From 13-2-20CM-66-19 sp036273735 (GTDB lineage Bacteria > Pseudomonadota > Gammaproteobacteria > Steroidobacterales > Steroidobacteraceae), in the NCBI GenBank assembly GCA_036273735.1, contig DASUHA010000023.1, positions 6,376 to 70,375 on the forward strand: a stretch of DNA of 64,000 bases. Direction: 5' to 3'. A model generated the notes under the pieces. That model saw only the letters and a program-made list of their open reading frames with translations, did not search any database and was not told the origin of the DNA. The position numbers and the translations under genes are program-made. How positions within the stretch are numbered: position 1 is the first letter of the stretch; every line of letters starts with the position of its first letter. Below, one piece after another: positions 62,049 to 64,000 of the stretch.

Positions 62049-62342
62049 CGTTGCAACTTTCCTCGGCCGCCTTCCCAATGGTTGGGATGTCGGCCACGTA
62101 CGCGCTGCACGGCAGTCCTGCAAGACAGTCGCCCCCAACCGAAACCTCGGATTCAGGGCTCCTCGAGTAATATGGGACGCAGCCTCATGCCGCGATTCAG
62201 AGCTTCCTGGCGAGGGTGAGCCCGACATAACTGGCATCGGCACGGACTCGAGAAGATGATCTGGTACGTGAACGGACTTTCGAAAGGATACGGTGAGATT
62301 TGTGCGTTCAGAATCCGGACTTCTTCGGTAGGTCAATACCTC
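62049..62342. other. Intergenic region between convergent genes
   Basis: Short frames here overlap hipA antisense or lack start signals. No terminator hairpin with a T-run was recognised. Confidence 0.35.
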
Positions 62343-63590
62343 TCAAAAAGCGAGGGCGCGACGCAGATCGTCGTGTTCAAAGGCACTTGCCATGCGCTGA
62401 ATTTCGGCATTGGACGCGCCTGCCGCAACCGCAACTTCTCGCCACTTCTCCGTTACCTTGGCAACCTCCCTTACGATCTGTCTCGCATCCTTAAGCGCCA
62501 GCGAAAAATATTCTGCACTCGAGAGTACGAGATCCAGGTCGCACGTGGCCTCGTCCAGGGTGATGTTGGTACTCAGAATGCGTGGACGCACGTCAACTGG
62601 TGTGGGGTTCAGGTCGTACACGGGTGAAAGCACCCAGCCTTGTGATCCTATCCACAGAAAGCCGTGGTTGCGCAAGTGATCATCGTCATTTGAGATCAGC
62701 ACGTTCAATAGCATTCGCTTGTACAACTCGTGCGCGTCCTCGCGGGCTTGAGCGCCGTGCTGAGCTAGTACGTCCACTAATTCGGGGTAGCTTGCGCGCT
62801 CTCCATCCTTTAAGGTCAGCATTGAAAGTCCGGATAGAAAGGGGATGCGGGTCGCATCGGCACGATCGAAGCGGCGTGATAGCAGCACAGGCCTTCCGGC
62901 AACGCTGAGTAATTCATTAACAGGAGTTCGGACTCCGGCTTGCTTTGCGAGAGTAAGTGCAACGAATTCCCATAGCTCAATGCCGTATTCGTCGGTTTCC
63001 TTTGGGAACTTGGCAATGGAAAGCCGGCCGTGCTGATCAACGACTGACGCTTTCGGCCGTGCTCCCCCAAGAGATGAGCCTGGCGCGAAGATCATTTGCA
63101 GATCCTCGTCTGTCTCCTCCTCGCGAAGAATGCGCTCAGTGACTCCGAGCAACCGGCCGAGGTCCACGAGTTTAGGTACACCACCTGCGGTCGGAGACTG
63201 GAAGGTTTCCGACCCGGCGTTACGGAATCGTAGTGCGCCGAGACGGGAGATGTCAGACACTCCGAGAAGATAGTCGAGTTCTTGAAGGGCATGCAGTGCG
63301 CGACCGTCGCGCTCGGCGCGTCGGCGCTCAGCGCGTTGCATCAGGCGGCGGCCCCACGTATCCGGCGCGGAGTCGCCTATGGACCCAAAGATTAGCTGGT
63401 GGTCGGCGGGAACAAACGCACCTCGACCGAGCACAAGGGCGGGCTCCAACGAAAATCTTGCTGGATCCGCGAGCCAGTCGCTGTGGTACTCGAAACTGAT
63501 TGCTTCTCCGCCGCGTCGCGCATGGCGGTGCAGCGTCCCAACGCGCTTCAGTCCCGGTGTGAAGTCGATATGGACTTCAATATCAGCCAC
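62343..63590 (-). CDS. hipA: HipA-type serine/threonine kinase toxin
   Basis: 415 residues from GTG 63590; longer frame to 63653 runs into hipB. The N-terminal HipA subdomain has GTLHRHARRGGEAISFEY. The autophosphorylation/P-loop segment is GSSLGGARPKASV, the catalytic loop is LISNDDDHLRNHG (D-x-H-x-x-N), and the metal Asp lies in LSPVYDLNP. HipA phosphorylates glutamyl-tRNA synthetase in E. coli and causes growth arrest or persistence; relatives hit other targets. Residues needed for activity look intact. Its start overlaps the hipB stop by eight bases. Confidence 0.9.
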   Translation of the reverse strand: MADIEVHIDFTPGLKRVGTLHRHARRGGEAISFEYHSDWLADPARFSLEPALVLGRGAFVPADHQLIFGSIGDSAPDTWGRRLMQRAERRRAERDGRALHALQELDYLLGVSDISRLGALRFRNAGSETFQSPTAGGVPKLVDLGRLLGVTERILREEETDEDLQMIFAPGSSLGGARPKASVVDQHGRLSIAKFPKETDEYGIELWEFVALTLAKQAGVRTPVNELLSVAGRPVLLSRRFDRADATRIPFLSGLSMLTLKDGERASYPELVDVLAQHGAQAREDAHELYKRMLLNVLISNDDDHLRNHGFLWIGSQGWVLSPVYDLNPTPVDVRPRILSTNITLDEATCDLDLVLSSAEYFSLALKDARQIVREVAKVTEKWREVAVAAGASNAEIQRMASAFEHDDLRRALAF

Positions 63591-63915
63591 GATTGCTCTC
63601 GGATACGCGCCGCAACCGAATTCGCTGCGGCAACTTCTCGCTGGCGATGGCAACGCCTGTAGCGTCGCGACTTACATCAGCGATCTGACTCAGCTCATCA
63701 AGAAATCCGAGCGCTTGAAGCACTGCGGCGTAGATGCCAATGCTCACGGCTGGATCTCCCTGTTCGACGCGCTGAAGAGTTGGCCGACTGGTAAAGGCGC
63801 GTTCAGCCACAACCCCGGCCGGGAGCCCGCGACGTCTTCTCGCGTCCCTGAGGTCGTGCCCGAGCTTGCGCAGGGCTCGTCGGACGCCAATGGAAGGCCT
63901 ATGAGGGGTGGGCAT
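63583..63915 (-). CDS. hipB: HipB-type Xre-family antitoxin
   Basis: 110 residues. An HTH of the Xre type: LGHDLRDARRRRGLPAGVVAERAFTSRPTLQRVEQGDP, with recognition helix SRPTLQRVE, followed by the SIGIYAAVLQALG helix. It would bind HipA and repress the operon. No ribosome site precedes the ATG at 63915, so translation may be leaderless or start elsewhere. Its C-terminal RIRLRRVSESNRG is basic. Confidence 0.85.
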   Translation of the reverse strand: MPTPHRPSIGVRRALRKLGHDLRDARRRRGLPAGVVAERAFTSRPTLQRVEQGDPAVSIGIYAAVLQALGFLDELSQIADVSRDATGVAIASEKLPQRIRLRRVSESNRG

Positions 63916-63948
63916 AAATGTAATCGTCGTGTTCCATAAAGTCCATAT

Positions 63949-63976
63949 AGTGTAATAGGAAGATTACATTAAGCAA
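63949..63976 (-). promoter_or_regulatory. hipBA promoter with overlapping operator
   Basis: On the minus strand TTGCTT (63976-63971), 16 bp, TACACT (63954-63949). The perfect palindrome TGTAAT-N6-ATTACA (63951-63968) lies over the spacer, and another TGTAAT half-site lies at 63919-63924 beside the hipB start. This is where HipB should repress its operon. Confidence 0.65.
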
Positions 63977-64000
63977 ATGAAAAACCACGCAGGTCTTGTT

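Noticed and set aside
1..64000. CRISPR array, insertion sequence or prophage
   Set aside because: No regularly spaced repeats, transposase, integrase, capsid or terminase sequence was seen.

Overview
The window is high-GC, densely packed bacterial chromosome. The mix of genes (a HiPIP-type iron-sulfur protein, an AruH/AruI arginine pair, MipA/OmpV, SYLF, LemA, M13 peptidase, PQQ dehydrogenase, GH27 and an AA5-type oxidase) points to a proteobacterium, most likely a soil or freshwater gammaproteobacterium of the Steroidobacter/Xanthomonadales type. That placement is an inference from gene content. No transposase, integrase, CRISPR array or phage structural gene was seen.

Layout. 1-1116: 3' part of an esterase. 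1176-5427: arginine transaminase module (TPP decarboxylase aruI, aminotransferase aruH, cationic amino-acid permease). 5990-9368: an unfamiliar co-directional group made of a protein with two similar beta-rich halves, a sialidase-fold/ASH-repeat protein with a Cys/His/acidic tail, and a 43-residue membrane peptide, facing a slipin with a three-fold repeated N-terminal module. 10886-11430: a leftward unit with a sigma70-like promoter, strong hairpins, an anomalous short tRNA-like gene with anticodon CGA, and a terminator. 11572-18198: a YkgJ-type cysteine-cluster protein, GNAT and AraC genes, a decayed MocR pseudogene, a proline-rich membrane protein, and a TetR regulator divergent from an Lnt/nitrilase-like membrane protein with palindromic operator DNA between them.

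18232-29262: a frameshifted S9 peptidase, a persulfide dioxygenase-rhodanese fusion coupled to AlkB and a second 2OG-Fe(II) oxygenase, envelope proteins (PEP-CTERM-like, MipA, SYLF lipoprotein, DUF1328), and a membrane-anchored cytochrome c-PQQ dehydrogenase. 29293-43433: a 14-kb surface-glycan or glycolipid cluster with two GT4 glycosyltransferases, a ChbG/YdjC-type and a NodB-type deacetylase, two AsnB-type amidotransferases, a flippase, a sugar epimerase, a methyltransferase, a GlpD-like flavoprotein and a small DAHVHLH-containing protein. Together they suggest a deacetylated, amidated saccharide; no polymerase or initiating transferase was seen.

43573-64000: HiPIP, 1-Cys peroxiredoxin, a LemA-GIDE pair whose GIDE protein carries an EF-hand, M13 peptidase, an O-methyltransferase, two VOC proteins, an epoxide hydrolase, several small secreted proteins, a GH27 alpha-galactosidase, a YtrA-type GntR operon containing a 19-codon linking ORF, a copper-radical oxidase with accessory domains, and at the right edge a hipBA-type operon behind a clear TGTAAT-N6-ATTACA operator.

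The best candidates for something undescribed are the CGA class-I tRNA-like gene with its structured upstream region, the double-asnB glycan cluster, the ASH/Cys-tail group at 5990-9368 and the overlapping micro-ORF at 56382.
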